Notes: generated by a model not told the origin, from the sequence alone. Counted from the first letter of the stretch, positions 22,668 through 33,610 are shown. The stretch: DNA of 64,000 bases from Paralithodes platypus (GCA_032716605.1 CM064571.1:14932321-14996320), one strand, 5' to 3'. Numbers and translations: made by a program.

Positions 22668-22852
22668 CACTATCAATATACCATTTATTAACCTTTCAAT
22701 ACCTGTGCTATTTTGGAAGTGGATTGGTCGCAAGAAAGTATAGGAAAAGTACAAATGATCGTACATGTTGACTATTGTGGGTCACGTTACCTCATCTCAA
22801 CACTGTATCCTGTATAATCTAAGACACATGTCAACGTTCACTATTGTAGGTT

Positions 22853-22856
<4 letters not shown>

Positions 22857-22889
<33 letters not shown>

Positions 22890-23044
22890 ATAATAATAAT
22901 TATTAACGGTTTATTAAGTTGTGAGCGTGTGAGTATAACTGTGTGTGTGTGTGTGTATTTGTGTGTATGTTTGTGTGTGTGGTTCGTGTGTATGTGTGTG
23001 TGTGTGTATGTATGTGAGTGTGTGTGCGTGTTTGTATGCATGTA
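22857..23044. repeat. (GT)n microsatellite cluster
   Basis: GT runs with GTAT interruptions and a short AAT run at 22887-22900. Confidence 0.95.
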
Positions 23045-23239
23045 TGTGTTATTCACTTGCTTGTTAGTCAAGGGGAATCCACGCAATGCGAGCTAAGCTC
23101 ATTATTATCGGCCTTAACTGGGAATGTATTGCGTGAAATGCATGTTAAGTGTTTATGTATCGTTGGAATGGCTGTGGATGTGTGTGTAGTCTGTATTTTA
23201 GCCAATTGGCGACATCTGGAATCGAAGGCTTAGGGTTAA

Positions 23240-23524
23240 TCTGTACGGTACCATTCTCACTACGGTACCAGTCTCACCCGAAGGCTTAGGTTGACCAGTA
23301 GATTAGGTTGACCAGTACGATACCCATCTCACCTTGTAACCGATCACCAACCCCAGATGGGACGTCACAACTTTGTCCTCTTATTCCAGGTTCCTATTTA
23401 TACTGCTAGGTGAACAGAGGCTACACCGTTAGGAGACTTGCCCAAATGTCTCTTCCCCGCCCGGGTCTCGAACTCGGGACCTCCTGTTTGTGAGCCAGAC
23501 GCGCTATCTGTTACGCCACGGGGA
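23240..23524 (-). mobile_element. tRNA-derived SINE S2
   Basis: The 5' head at 23524-23454 folds as a tRNA: acceptor TCCCCGT/GCGGGGA, loop CTCACAA with anticodon CAC (Val), and T-loop TTCGAGA with the B box GAGTTCGAGACC. Anticodon and T stems each carry one mismatch. A non-tRNA body (ATTTGGGCAAGTCTCC..., AAATAGGAACCTGG...) follows to about 23240. Head plus body is the SINE layout; the 3' boundary is soft. Confidence 0.8.
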
Positions 23525-23659
23525 AGTGTACGATCTGTCCAGTCTGTTCGGTGGCCACCTAACCAGTCACTGCCTGACCAAGTCTTGTATTAACTCAGGA
23601 CTCGATCAGACAACCAGGCAGTGAGGCCCTCACCTCTTACCGCCCGACTGTGAACTGGT

Positions 23660-23744
23660 GTATGTGTGTGTGTGCGTGTGCGTGCGTGTGTGTGTGTGTA
23701 TGTATGCATGTATGTGTGAGTGTGCGTGTGTGTGTGTGTGTATG
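23660..23744. repeat. (GT)n microsatellite
   Basis: GT runs with GC and GTAT interruptions. Confidence 0.95.
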
Positions 23745-23915
23745 TACGGATAAAAACAGTCATGATAGGACCCTGGCGACTTGTACACGTGATCACTATA
23801 ATTACCACCAGCAGAGTCTATTTCGGTCCCAGGCAGACAGAGGTGCACTCACACTTTCGCTCAATGGGTTGCGTCCCCATTGGCATCCTTGGACAAAACG
23901 TAATTTTCATTAATC

Positions 23916-24389
23916 TTAAGGGGGGTCACCGGCTTTTTTGTTTTATCTGTTTCTCCTTTTCTCACTTTCCCTGGCTTGTATTAATTTGGCCCCATTCAGC
24001 CAACTGCTTTAAGACGTTTATCCCCATCCAGGTGTCGAGTTCTTCCTGGCGAGCGATAACGAGCCAGCATTGTATGGGGAAATCCGGCTTCGCCGGACAC
24101 ATTTTTCTATCGAAAAATGTAAAAATTTAGCTTGCTGTCAAAACAAAAATATATATAAGCTGGCTCGCTACCGCTCGCCAGGAAAATATTGACACCTGGA
24201 TGGGGGTAAACGTCTTAAAACAGTAGGCTGAATGGGGCCGAATTAATAAAAGCCAAAGAGAGAGGGAGAGAAAGTATAAATGCTTTGTACCCATTGGCAT
24301 TGTACTACAAATAGTCCATTTATTGTGTTTACAAGCCAGAGAAAGAGAGAAAAGGAGAGAAACAACAAAAAGCAGGTCACCCCCCTTAA
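23916..24389 (+). mobile_element. MITE-B copy B5, mosaic ends
   Basis: Left end gamma (GGGGGGTCACCGGC), right end alpha (GCAGGTCACCCCCC). About 70 extra bases around 24268-24340 join a first, unfinished right arm to a second one. The right TTAA is shared with A11. Confidence 0.9.
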
Positions 24390-24518
24390 GGGGAGGACCT
24401 TGATTTTTCTGGACCTCCTTCTCCCTCATGATTCGCCCCATTAGTTATGAGGTTTGAAGACGTTCGCCCCATAAGTGTTGTCATTTCAAATATCTCTTGC
24501 CCCACTTCTTTGTCATTG
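24386..24518 (+). mobile_element. MITE-A copy A11, truncated by MITE-C
   Basis: The left 130 bp of MITE-A, starting at the TTAA shared with B5. It is interrupted at an internal TTAA by C4. The other half is not found. Confidence 0.85.
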
Positions 24519-24690
24519 TTAACCCCTTCCGTACCGGCGACGTCCTTCCTATTGCATTCTGGCTACTATTAGATGATTTTACCCAGTTTAAAAAGGTCCT
24601 CCATCAATTAACAGGCTGCGAACTATCTCATTTAATATTAACAGGCTGCGAACTATCTCATTTAATATTTTAGACTAACACAGATACTTC
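24519..24690. mobile_element. MITE-C copy C4, left part
   Basis: TTAACCCCTTCCGTACCGG starts inside A11. The interior segment AACAGGCTGCGAACTATCTC is present twice, then TTTTAGACTAACACAGATAC leads to the A12 insertion. Confidence 0.85.
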
Positions 24691-25026
24691 TTAAGGGGAG
24701 GTTTTTAGTGTGTTTCCTAGACTTCCATCAAGCTTGAAATTACACCCCCTAGACCCCCTTTCAAGATAAATTTGTACATTTTTCGGTAGAAAAATTTCCC
24801 GACCGGAGGTCGGTTGCTCTTAAATTACAGGCTCGCTATCGCTCGCCAGAACAAAATCGACACCTAAATGGCACGAAAGGTCTTAAAAGTGACATAAATG
24901 GGGTGAAAGTTCTTAAAATAGCCAAACTAATGGGGAGAACGTCTTAAAATCTCAAAAGCAATGGGGCTAAACATGAGGGAGAAGGGGGTAAAGAAAAAAT
25001 TCCCTCAAGTGGAAATCTCCCCTTAA
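24691..25026 (-). mobile_element. MITE-A copy A12
   Basis: Full length between TTAA copies inside C4-derived sequence. Its hairpin is CCGACC-GGA-GGTCGG, a double change that keeps the stem. Confidence 0.95.
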
Positions 25027-25034
25027 AAAGGTCC

Positions 25035-26034
25035 TCCAGCAATTAACAGGCTTCGAACTATCTCATTTAATATTAACAGGCTTCGAACTATCTCATTTAA
25101 TATTAACAGGCTTCGAACTATCTCATTTAATATTAACAGGCTTCGAACTATCTCATTTAATATTAACAGGCTGCGAACTATCTCATTTAATATTAACAGG
25201 CTTCGAACTATCTCATTTAATATTAACAGGCTTCGAACTATCTCATTTAATATTAACAGGCTGCGAACTATCTCATTTAATATTAACAGGCTGCGAACTA
25301 TCTCATTTAATATTAACAGGCTGCGAACTATCTCATTTAATATTAACAGGCTGAGAACTATCTCATTTAATATTAACAGGCTGCGAACTATCTCATTTAA
25401 TATTAACAGGCTGCGAACTATCTCATTTAATATTAACAGGCTTCGAACTACTATCTCATTAATATTAACAGGCTTCGAACTATCTCATTTAATATTAACA
25501 GGCTCGAACTATCTCATTTAATATTAACAGGCTGCGAACTATCTCATTTAATATTAACAGGCTGCGAACCTATCTCATTTAATATTAACAGGCTGCGAAC
25601 TATCTCATTTAATATTAACAGGCTGCGAACTATCTCATTTAATATTAACAGGCTGCGAACTATCTCATTTAATATTAACAGGCTGCGAACTATCTCATTT
25701 AATATTAACAGGCTGAGAACTATCTCATTTAATATTAACAGGCTGCAAACTATCTCATTTAATATTAACAGGCTGCGAACTATCTCATTTAATATTAACA
25801 GGCTGCGAACTATCTCATTTAATATTAACAGGCTTCGAACTATCTCATTTAATATTAACAGGCTTCGAACTATCTCATTTAATATTAACAGGCTGCGAAC
25901 TATCTCATTTAATATTAACAGGCTGAGAACTATCTCATTTAATATTAACAGGCTGCGAACTATCTCATTTAATATTAACAGGCTGAGAACTATCTCATTT
26001 AATATTAACAGGCTGCGAACTATCTCATTTAATA
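25035..26034. repeat. 30-bp minisatellite derived from MITE-C
   Basis: About 33 units of TATTAACAGGCTGCGAACTA plus TCTCATTTAA. The GCTGC/GCTTC variant alternates irregularly, and a few units carry 1- to 3-base indels. A single-copy equivalent exists inside MITE-C at 52310-52350. Confidence 0.95.
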
Positions 26035-26057
26035 TTTTAGACTAACACAGATACTTC

Positions 26058-26208
26058 TTACAGGGGAGATTTCCACTGGAGGGACCTTTTTTCTTGACCC
26101 CTTTCTCCCTCATGTCTAGCCCCATTACTTTTGAGATTTTAAGACGTTTGCCCTAGTAGTTTGGACATTTTAAGACCTTTCGTGCCATTAAGGTGTCGAT
26201 TTTTTATC
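26058..26208 (+). mobile_element. MITE-A copy A13, truncated
   Basis: TTACAGGGGAGATTTCCAC through GGTGTCGATTTTTTA. It stops before the core module. It follows the second copy of TTTTAGACTAACACAGATAC. Confidence 0.85.
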
Positions 26209-26902
26209 GATAATTATGTAACATTTGTACTTGAATAGTTACTGTGCGTAATGATTGTTAAAGCTTTATTATTGTATCATAAAGCATTTTTTTGTTTGTG
26301 GGGGAAGTGTCATGGCATAGTTGATTACAAATATAGAAGCTATGCATATAGTATATGTTGTTAATTGTTTAATGCAATCATTGTATAGAAATGTGTATTG
26401 AAATTCTAGAGTTTTAGTTAATGTTTCATTTGTGTTCGGTACTTTGTTAATACTGTAGCTAAATTCTGTCAATTGATTAATTCAAGGATTCATTGATGTG
26501 TTGTGGTTTCATATTGTGGTTCTAATTAGCAATCACTTAACTAAATACTATTATAAAGAATAGGTTCATTGCTTCGTTCATTGGTTCAATTATATAAATA
26601 GTTTTCTTTTTATCAGCATTCCGTATGTTTGCTTCACGGAATCAGTATCATGGTTGTTGGATATAGAAGTTTGTTTCATAAATCTAAGTATTTACTTTCA
26701 ATGGAAGAAGTGAATGTCTGGTATTTTGGAGACTTGATGGTCAGTATCTATCAGACCCTGATAGGAGCTAGACTTCCTGTCTCTCTCTTCCCGATTATCT
26801 CTAGGGGTTATTTTATTCATTGTGAAGCCATTTTGATTTGTAAGAGTGCAGTGTAAATATTGTGTACAGTAATTTGTGTTTAATTTAATATAGTAATATA
26901 TA
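26209..26902. other. AT-rich intergenic stretch, no recognised feature
   Basis: A 75-codon plus frame (26629-26856) exists but has no recognisable motif. I see no repeat or RNA structure. Confidence 0.5.
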
Positions 26903-27322
26903 AGGTCAATATTTACGAGTCACACCACAGCTGGGATCTCATTTTTAACGGTAGTTTTGGGTTCCTACCATTCTATGCTTCATTGCTATATACTTTTTAT
27001 CCACCGGAAAATATTTTTTTTTCTTGGCTTTTTTTTTTTTTTTTTAGCATTAACCTAACCAAAAAACCTAACCTAATAGCCCCCAAATACATTTAGGTTA
27101 GGTTAGGTTAGGTTAGGTTTTTAGGTTAGGTTAGGACCTAATGCTAAAAAATAAAATAAAAAAAAAAAAAAAAAAATATCCTAGCCTAGGCCTAAAAAAA
27201 ACAAGAAAAAATAATATTTTCCGGTGGATAAAAAGTATATAGTAATGAAACAGAATGATAGGAACCCAAAACTACCATTAGAAATGAGATTCCAGCTGTG
27301 GTGTGACTCGTAAATATTGACC
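26903..27322. mobile_element. Palindromic element H with TTAGG centre
   Basis: Arms of about 115 bp (GGTCAATATTTACGAGTCAC...TCCACCGGAAAATATT and its inverse) enclose poly(T), CCTAA and TTAGG units (27092-27135) and poly(A). Near-identical arms imply recent origin or conversion. Possible TATA flank; superfamily unknown. Confidence 0.8.
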
Positions 27323-27534
27323 ATATATAATATGCTGTGGTTTATCTATAACTGAAACCTCTTATTTAAATTTGTACGGAGAAAATAAGACTAAGATATA
27401 ACAACAATGAACGTAATGTTACTTAAAGGACAGCTTTAAGTTTTAAGTCAACAATCCGTAACAGTATGTATTTGTGTGGGTTTTTTTTTAAGCTTGATGG
27501 AGGTGTAGGGAGGGAAAAAAACAATAATAATAAT

Positions 27535-27663
27535 AATGTTAGCGTGTATGTATATGTGTGTGCGTGTGTGTGTGTGTTAGTGTGTGTGTGGGTTTTTTTT
27601 AAAGCTTAATGGTGTAGGGAGGAAACTAAAAAATAAAAAAATAAAATAATAATAATAATAATA
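27535..27663. repeat. (GT)n and (AAT)n microsatellites
   Basis: GT run at 27556-27592 and AAT run at 27645-27663. A motif like a MITE-A right end (AAGCTTGATGGAGGTGTAGG) precedes at 27491 and recurs shortened at 27602. Confidence 0.8.
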
Positions 27664-27822
27664 ATCATAATAACAATACAATAATTCAAGGTTAGGATTA
27701 TAAGATAATACAATTGAACGTATGAGAAATGCCTTGTGAGCGATCGGACCACTACCGGTATATAACCCTCACTCACTCACTCCTGCTGTTCTCCAGATTC
27801 CAGTGTACTACCTCCTAAACCT

Positions 27823-28198
27823 TTAAGGGGGGTTCACCGGCTTGGTTTTATCTTGATCTCCTTTTCTCTCTTTCTCTGGCTTGTATCCATTCGGCCCCAT
27901 TCAGCCAACTGTTTTAAGAAGTTTACCCCCCATCCAGGTGTCAATATTTTCCTGGCGAGCGGTAGCGGGCCAGCGTATATATATTTTTGTTTTGACAGCA
28001 AGCTAAATTTGTATATATTTCGATAGAAAAATTTCTCAGGCGAAACAAGATCTTTCCATACAATGCTGGCTTGCTATCGCTCACCAGGAAGAAATCGACA
28101 CCTGGAAAAAACAGTTGGCTGAACGGGACCGAACAGATACAAGCCAGGGAAAGAGAGAAAAGGAGAGAAAGATAAAACAAGCCGGTGACCCCCCTTAA
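27823..28198 (-). mobile_element. MITE-B copy B6
   Basis: Both ends type gamma (TTCACCGGC and GCCGGTGACCCCCCTTAA). The hairpin is decayed (CAGGCGAAACAAG). Confidence 0.92.
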
Positions 28199-28277
28199 GA
28201 ACGATATTAGTTAAAAAAAAATTTACAGTATCCCATCTTCTCTCGTCTTACATCTGACCGCTACAAGTGTTCGTAGT

Positions 28278-28513
28278 CAGGGTTGCCAAATCAAGTCCGC
28301 TAGATAAATAATATATGCCAAAAATCGCTCCATAATGGCTCAAATCTCTACAATATCGCTCCATAATGGCTCAAATCTCTACAATATCGCTCCATAATGG
28401 CTCAAATCTCCCGAATATCGCTAGAATTCAAGCCAATAAATGTAAAAAATTGCCGCTAGATCGAAGTAAATACCTGTAGATCTAGCGGGAAAATAGCTAA
28501 ATTGGCAACACTG
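28278..28513. mobile_element. hAT-like MITE with internal triplication
   Basis: Termini CAGGGTTGCCAA and TTGGCAACACTG, 236 bp. The unit AATATCGCTCCATAATGGCT plus CAAATCTC repeats three times inside. CAGGGTTGCCA-type ends are common in hAT elements; an 8-bp target duplication is not clear. Confidence 0.7.
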
Positions 28514-28618
28514 TAATCGTAGCACCACAAACAGAGCCTCCTATACGAAGCCGTCGGCGTTAGCATTGCTCGGGTAACGCCGCGGTCATATAAACTTATA
28601 AGACGTATTTATTGTCAA

Positions 28619-29000
28619 GGGCTGAGGGCAGGTCTGGTTGTTCTGGACCCCCTTCTCCTTCCTCATGTGTAGCCCCATTAGTTTTGAGATTTTAAGATGT
28701 TCGCTCCATTAGTTTGGTGATTTTAAGACCTTTTTTGCCCTTTAGATGTACCGGTATATGTTTTCCTGGCGAGCGATAGCGAGCCTGTAATTAAGGAGGA
28801 ACCGGCCAACGTACCAACCAATGTACAAATTTATCTCGAAGGGGGGGTCTTGGGGGTATTTTAGTTATGCTTGATGGAGATGGATAAAAAAAAACATCTG
28901 AGGAGGAGCACTTTATTGACAACGTTTCGCAGATAGCTTCTTCAGGTCACTAACTGATGGAGATCTTGGGAGGAAACTAAAGAAAATAAGAGATAAATCA
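28619..29000 (+). mobile_element. MITE-A (A' end type) copy A14, interrupted
   Basis: The left end resembles GGTCTGGTTGTTCTGGACCC. The hairpin is lost (CCGGCCAACGTACC). The right part (TTGATGGAGAT | CTTGGGAGGAAACTAAAG) is split by the 73-bp insert at 28882. Outer TTAA copies are eroded. Confidence 0.8.
28882..28954 (-). ncRNA. Hammerhead-ribozyme-like insert (Penelope-like element remnant)
   Basis: Flanked by a perfect 10-bp duplication TGATGGAGAT (28872-28881 and 28955-28964), with the MITE-A sequence continuous if it is removed. The minus strand carries CTGAAGA (28945-28939) and GAAACGTTGTC (28928-28918), matching the hammerhead core CUGANGA, GAAA and the two-base helix III typical of Penelope-like elements. 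Helix I pairing is weak, so activity is doubtful. Confidence 0.6.
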
Positions 29001-29190
29001 ATAAATGAGCCAAAACTACAACTCTGCCCTTGCGAGAGGCTTGCAGACGGTGGTGGAGTGATCGCGAAATGTCTATTAGTACCGGGGCAGGACATACATG
29101 CATTATTCAGGAATGTTAAAGAGGGGATTGGGGGCTACCGGTGATTAGGATTCTGCTTAACAGATGTCGCTGGCTTCTTGCTGCTTACGT

Positions 29191-29272
29191 CTCTCTCTCT
29201 CAGGCTCTCTCGCTCTCTCTCTCCCTCTTTCTCACTCATACACACACACTTTCACTCACACAAACACACACT

Positions 29273-29345
<73 letters not shown>
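29191..29345. repeat. (CT)n and (CA)n microsatellites
   Basis: CT with short CA blocks, then a pure CT run of about 70 bp. Confidence 0.97.
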
Positions 29346-29349
<4 letters not shown>

Positions 29350-29393
29350 TTTCTATCCTTTCCTTCAATTTCCCTTTTTCTATCGGATATACC

Positions 29394-29470
29394 ATCTCTA
29401 CTAGAATTAAGTCCTGACCACCTCGTCCGGATCGTAAGGTCTGTGTGGCCAGTGTATCTATGCAAATCCC
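29394..29470 (+). repeat. Interspersed repeat Q, copy 2
   Basis: CTACTAGAATTAAGTC, GGATCGTAAGGTCTGTGTGG and CTATGCAAAT, aligned with 11075-11156 and likewise flanked by microsatellites. Confidence 0.65.
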
Positions 29471-29472
29471 TC

Positions 29473-29476
<4 letters not shown>

Positions 29477-29512
<36 letters not shown>

Positions 29513-29565
29513 TACACACCCACAGACATAAACACCATCACTAAATACAACAACAACAACAACAG
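29477..29565. repeat. (CA)n and (CAA)n microsatellites
   Basis: CA run, then a short CAA run at 29548-29562. Confidence 0.95.
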
Positions 29566-29855
29566 CATCAGTAATTAAAATACACACTCGATGCGATTTT
29601 AGCCTGATTTTATTTTGTACTGACTGGGATCTTGGGGTCTGCCATGGAAGGGGTGAGGGAAGTGGGTAATCCTCAATGGCAATCAATAATTAATGGTATT
29701 TATGCGGGTCTCAAATTAATGTAAGGATCACATATCCTTCAGCCACATCTATTTTCTTTTCTCGCGATTCGTAGACACACAAACGCACAGGGGTGATTGT
29801 AATTCCCTCCAGCAATCCAATCACACACACACACACACACAAAACATACCATGCC

Positions 29856-30068
29856 TTAACCCATACAGTACCAGGGACGTTCTTTTTATCATATTCTAGC
29901 AACTGTTACACGATTTGATTTAGCTTAGGAAGGACCTCTAGCAATAATTATGCGTCAAACGATCTCAACCAACCCATTTAACTACCACAGATCCTTCCTA
30001 AGCTGCATAATGTCATCTAAATATAGCTAGAATAAAATATAACACGTCGCTGGCACTCAGAGGGTTAA
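29856..30068. mobile_element. MITE-C copy C5
   Basis: TTAACCCATACAGTACCAGG...GGCACTCAGAGGGTTAA. The ACAGTACCAGG subtype also occurs at 16461 and 56052. Confidence 0.92.
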
Positions 30069-30244
30069 TCAACAAAACTCACACAAACCCAATCCGCAAA
30101 AACAACAACAATATCAACAACGGTTACCATAGCAACAACGACCACAGAGACTGCAATAAAGCAATTCCATTAACATTCCACAAACAGAAACCCAAGATAT
30201 ACCCCAACCAAAAAAGAAACCCGATGAAAAATAAAATAAAAACA

Positions 30245-31385
30245 AATAAAACACACACACACACAAAACACACATCCCCACCAGCTCAATTCTCAAACAC
30301 TCTCAAACACACACACACACACACACCCCCCCCCCCCCAACCACACACCATCCCCCCCCCCAACACACACATCCCCCCCCCCACACAAAAAACACACATC
30401 CCCCCCCACACACACACATAAACACACATCCCCCCCCCCCACCACAAAACACGCCCCCCCCACACACACACTAAACACACCCACCCTCCACACACACACA
30501 CACACTAAACACACATCCCCCCCACAAACACACTAAACACACATCCCCCCCACACACACACCACCCACAACACACACACATCCCCCCACACATACACACC
30601 ACACATCCCCCCCACACACACACCACCCACACATCCCCCCCCCCACACACTGACACACATCCCCCCCCCCCACACACCAAACACACATCCCCCCCCCCAC
30701 ACACACACCACTAACACACATCCCCTCCCACACAACACACAAAACACACATCCCCCCCACACACACACTAAACACACATCCCCCCCCACACAAACTAAAC
30801 ACACATCCCCCCCCCCCACACACACACACTAACACATCCCCCCACACACACACAACACACATCCCCCCCCCACACACCCCACATCCCCCCCCACACACAC
30901 TAAACACACATCCCCCCCACACACACACTAAACACACACCCCCTCCCACACACACACAGACAAAACACACATCCCCCCACACACCACTAAACACACATCC
31001 CCCCCACACACACACTAAACACACATCCCCCCCCACACACACACAACACACATCCCCCCCCCACACAACACACATCCCACACACACACACACACAACACA
31101 CATCCCCCCCACACACACACCAAAACACACATCCCCCACACACTAAAAACACACACCCCCCCACACACACACTAAACACACACACACTAAACACAATCCC
31201 CCCCCACATACACTAAACACACACACTAAACACACATCCCCCCCACACACACACAAAACACGCCCCCCCCCCCCTCACACACACAAAACACATCCCCCCC
31301 CACACACCACACACATACACAAAACACCCCCCCCCCACACACACAAACACACGCCCCCCCCCCCCCCCCCCCCACACACACACAC
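30245..31385. repeat. CA / C-run minisatellite
   Basis: More than thirty irregular repeats of ACACACAYCCCCCCC with CACTAAACAC spacers. The minus strand alternates G-runs of 5-9 with GT repeats. Gly/Cys/Val frames are artefacts. Confidence 0.95.
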
Positions 31386-31550
31386 GCAATAATATCCTCT
31401 CCTCGAACCCTAATAAAACAATTGAAGGACCAAGCCAGAAACCCGGGCAGCCTCCTGGAGTAGCTATTAAGGAGACAGATGAATAGATGTACAGACAGAC
31501 AGACCCATTAAGGAATCTCGACCCAAAAAAACTGGAACTGAGTACGCGAC

Positions 31551-31932
31551 GGGGTCACAGGCTTTTTTTGTATCTTTCTCTCTTGTTCTCTCTTTCCCTG
31601 GCTTGTATCCATTCGGCCCCATTCAGCCAACTGTTTTAAGACGTTTATCCCCATCCAGGTGTCGATTTCTTCCTGGCGAGCGATAGCGAGCCAGCATTGT
31701 ATGGAGAAATCCGGCTTCGCCGGAGAAATTTTTCTGTCGAAAAATTTACAAATTTAGCTTGCTGTCAAAACAAAAAATATATATGCTGGCTCGCTACCGC
31801 TCGCCAGGAAAATATTGACACCTGGATGGGGGTAAACGTCTTTAAAACAGTTGGCTGAATGGGGCCGAATGGATACAAGCCAAAGAGAGAGGGAGAGAAA
31901 GAGAAAAACAAAAGCGAGGTGGGCTCCCTTAA
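31551..31932 (+). mobile_element. MITE-B copy B7 with duplicated flank
   Basis: Left end gamma without its first bases (GGGGTCACAGGC), right end beta (GAGGTGGGCTCCCTTAA). The 40-bp flank CTGGAACTGAGTACGCGACG occurs on both sides. Confidence 0.9.
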
Positions 31933-32141
31933 AGAATCTCTATAAAAACTGGAACTGAGTACGCGACGGGAGGGAGGGATATAAACAGGGTTCGGGAGAG
32001 TTCGGGGTTTGGGGACATTTCGGCTTTTGTTACACATTGTATTACAGTATATCCTAAACAAATTAATTACCATACTCCTTCCCTTCGTCTATACATTAGG
32101 TTACCATAGCGCAGTTGGAATCTATGTACAATCGATCGAGG

Positions 32142-32476
32142 TTAAGGGAAGATTTCCACTTGAGGGATTTTTTTCTGAACCCCTTTCTCCCTCATGTATA
32201 GCCCCATTGCTTTTGATATTTTAAGACGTTCGCCCCATTAGTTTGGCGATTATAAGAACCTTCACCCCACTTCTGTCAATTTGAAGACCTTTCGTGCCAT
32301 TTAGGTGTCGATTATTTCCTGGCGAGCGATAGCGAGCCTGTAATTTAAGAGTAAGCGGCCTTCGGCCGGGAAATGTTTCTACTGAAAAATGTACAAATTT
32401 ATCTTGTAAGGGGGTCTAGGGGGTGTAATTTTAAGTTTGATGGAGGTATAGAGAACATACTAAACACCTCCCCTTA
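32142..32476 (+). mobile_element. MITE-A copy A15 (family reference)
   Basis: Between TTAA copies: TTAAGGGAAGATTTCCACTT, then CCCCATT spacers, the core GGCGAGCGATAGCGAGCC, a first hairpin CGGCC-TTC-GGCCG, a second hairpin-like TTTCTACTGAAA, TTGATGGAGGT, and ACACCTCCCCTTAA. No ORF longer than 75 codons. TTAA target preference is characteristic of piggyBac and Kolobok transposases; which one moved this family is unknown. Confidence 0.95.
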
Positions 32477-32623
32477 ATAAGTGTTGTCAGATATTTCACA
32501 AAGTTTCGGACACTGACTAATACTCTGAGGGATAAGCACTTTTCCCAGTAACTATAAATATACCAATAACACTTGTTGAGCGAAAACCACTGGAATCTAT
32601 GACAACACTTAATACCCCAGATG

Positions 32624-32838
32624 TACAATCGCGCTAATAAGTGATGTCTCGGCACCAAGTATGTTTTGATCAATAATTGGTATCAGCAATATCTAAACTT
32701 CATTTCTTGATATCGAGTGAAATATACAAACATGTTCCTACACTTACCCACTCTATTCAACATCTGACAGACATTAATACAGCACAGAGCGAGCCAAACT
32801 TAATGACAGCTGGGACATGACTTATTAGCGCGACCGTA
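32624..32838 (+). mobile_element. MITE-G copy G5 (family reference)
   Basis: TA-flanked, 215 bp, with ends CAATCGCGCTAATAAGT and ACTTATTAGCGCGACCG. TA targets and CAGT-type ends fit Tc1/mariner. No coding potential. Confidence 0.9.
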
Positions 32839-33171
32839 CATACTCAGATTAACATGCAGGATTCGAAACTGCATAATAAATCGTAGGCTTGTGCATATTT
32901 CTGTAACTGTCTTGATAGCGTAATGCATAAGTGCGCGGAATTTCGATGTGAGTATCCTAGGTTCGAGTCGTTGGAGAGCCACATGTATTTGTTGATATCA
33001 TTAATTGAGTTTAGGAGTGAAGTTGGTTGGTGGAAAAATATAATTGATAATGTTCTCGATGATGCATTTGTAATACGACACATACGCCTGTAGCCTATAT
33101 GCTTGTAATTTTGCATTCATTAATCTATAATTGCATGTATAGCAAAATGCATCCAAAAATGTATTACAGGT
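32839..33171. other. Intergenic, nothing recognised
   Basis: No MITE end, ORF motif or tandem repeat found. Confidence 0.5.
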
Positions 33172-33506
33172 TTACGGGGAGATATCCACTTGAGGGATTT
33201 TTTTCTTGACTCGTTTCTCCCTCATGTGTAGCCCCATTGTTTTTCTAATTTTAAGACGTTCGCCCCATTATTTTGACGATTTTAAGAACTTTCAACCCAT
33301 TTCTGTCAATTTTAAAACCTTTCGTGCCATTTAGGTGTCGATTATATCCTGGCGAGCGATAGCGAGCCTGTAATTTAAGAGGAACCGGCTTTCAGCCGGG
33401 AAATTTTTCTACCGAAAAATGTACAAATTTATCTTGAAAGGAGCTCAAGGGGGTGTAATCTTAAGCTTGAAGGATATCTAGGGACCAAACTAAAAACCTC
33501 CCCTTA
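33172..33506 (+). mobile_element. MITE-A copy A16
   Basis: Hairpin CCGGCT-TTC-AGCCGG at 33385-33399, a compensated pair change. Left TTAA mutated to TTAC. Confidence 0.95.
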
Positions 33507-33544
33507 AGCCACATAAGAAAACTTTAAAACAAACAATCATAGTT

Positions 33545-33608
33545 CTAAGGGGATGTAATGGATGTTGTTTTAAGTTTGATGGAGGTCTAGGGAGGAAACT
33601 AGAAACAT
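33545..33608 (+). mobile_element. MITE-A right-end fragment
   Basis: AAGTTTGATGGAGGTCTAGG and GAGGAAACTAGAAACATA, ending just before MITE-C copy C6. Confidence 0.75.
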
Positions 33609-33610
33609 AA

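Noticed and set aside
23454..23524. Functional tRNA-Val gene
   Set aside because: Stem mismatches, an altered D arm and a non-tRNA body attached at the 3' side indicate a SINE head.
25035..26034. CRISPR-like array of 30-bp repeats
   Set aside because: Units are directly adjacent with no unique spacers, the genome is eukaryotic, and the unit derives from MITE-C.
26629..26856. 75-codon plus-strand ORF in AT-rich DNA
   Set aside because: No recognised motif, no splice or promoter context; length is expected by chance.
30533..31168. 211-residue Cys/Gly/Val frame on the minus strand
   Set aside because: Pure consequence of GT and G-run repeats; no disulphide framework or signal peptide pattern.
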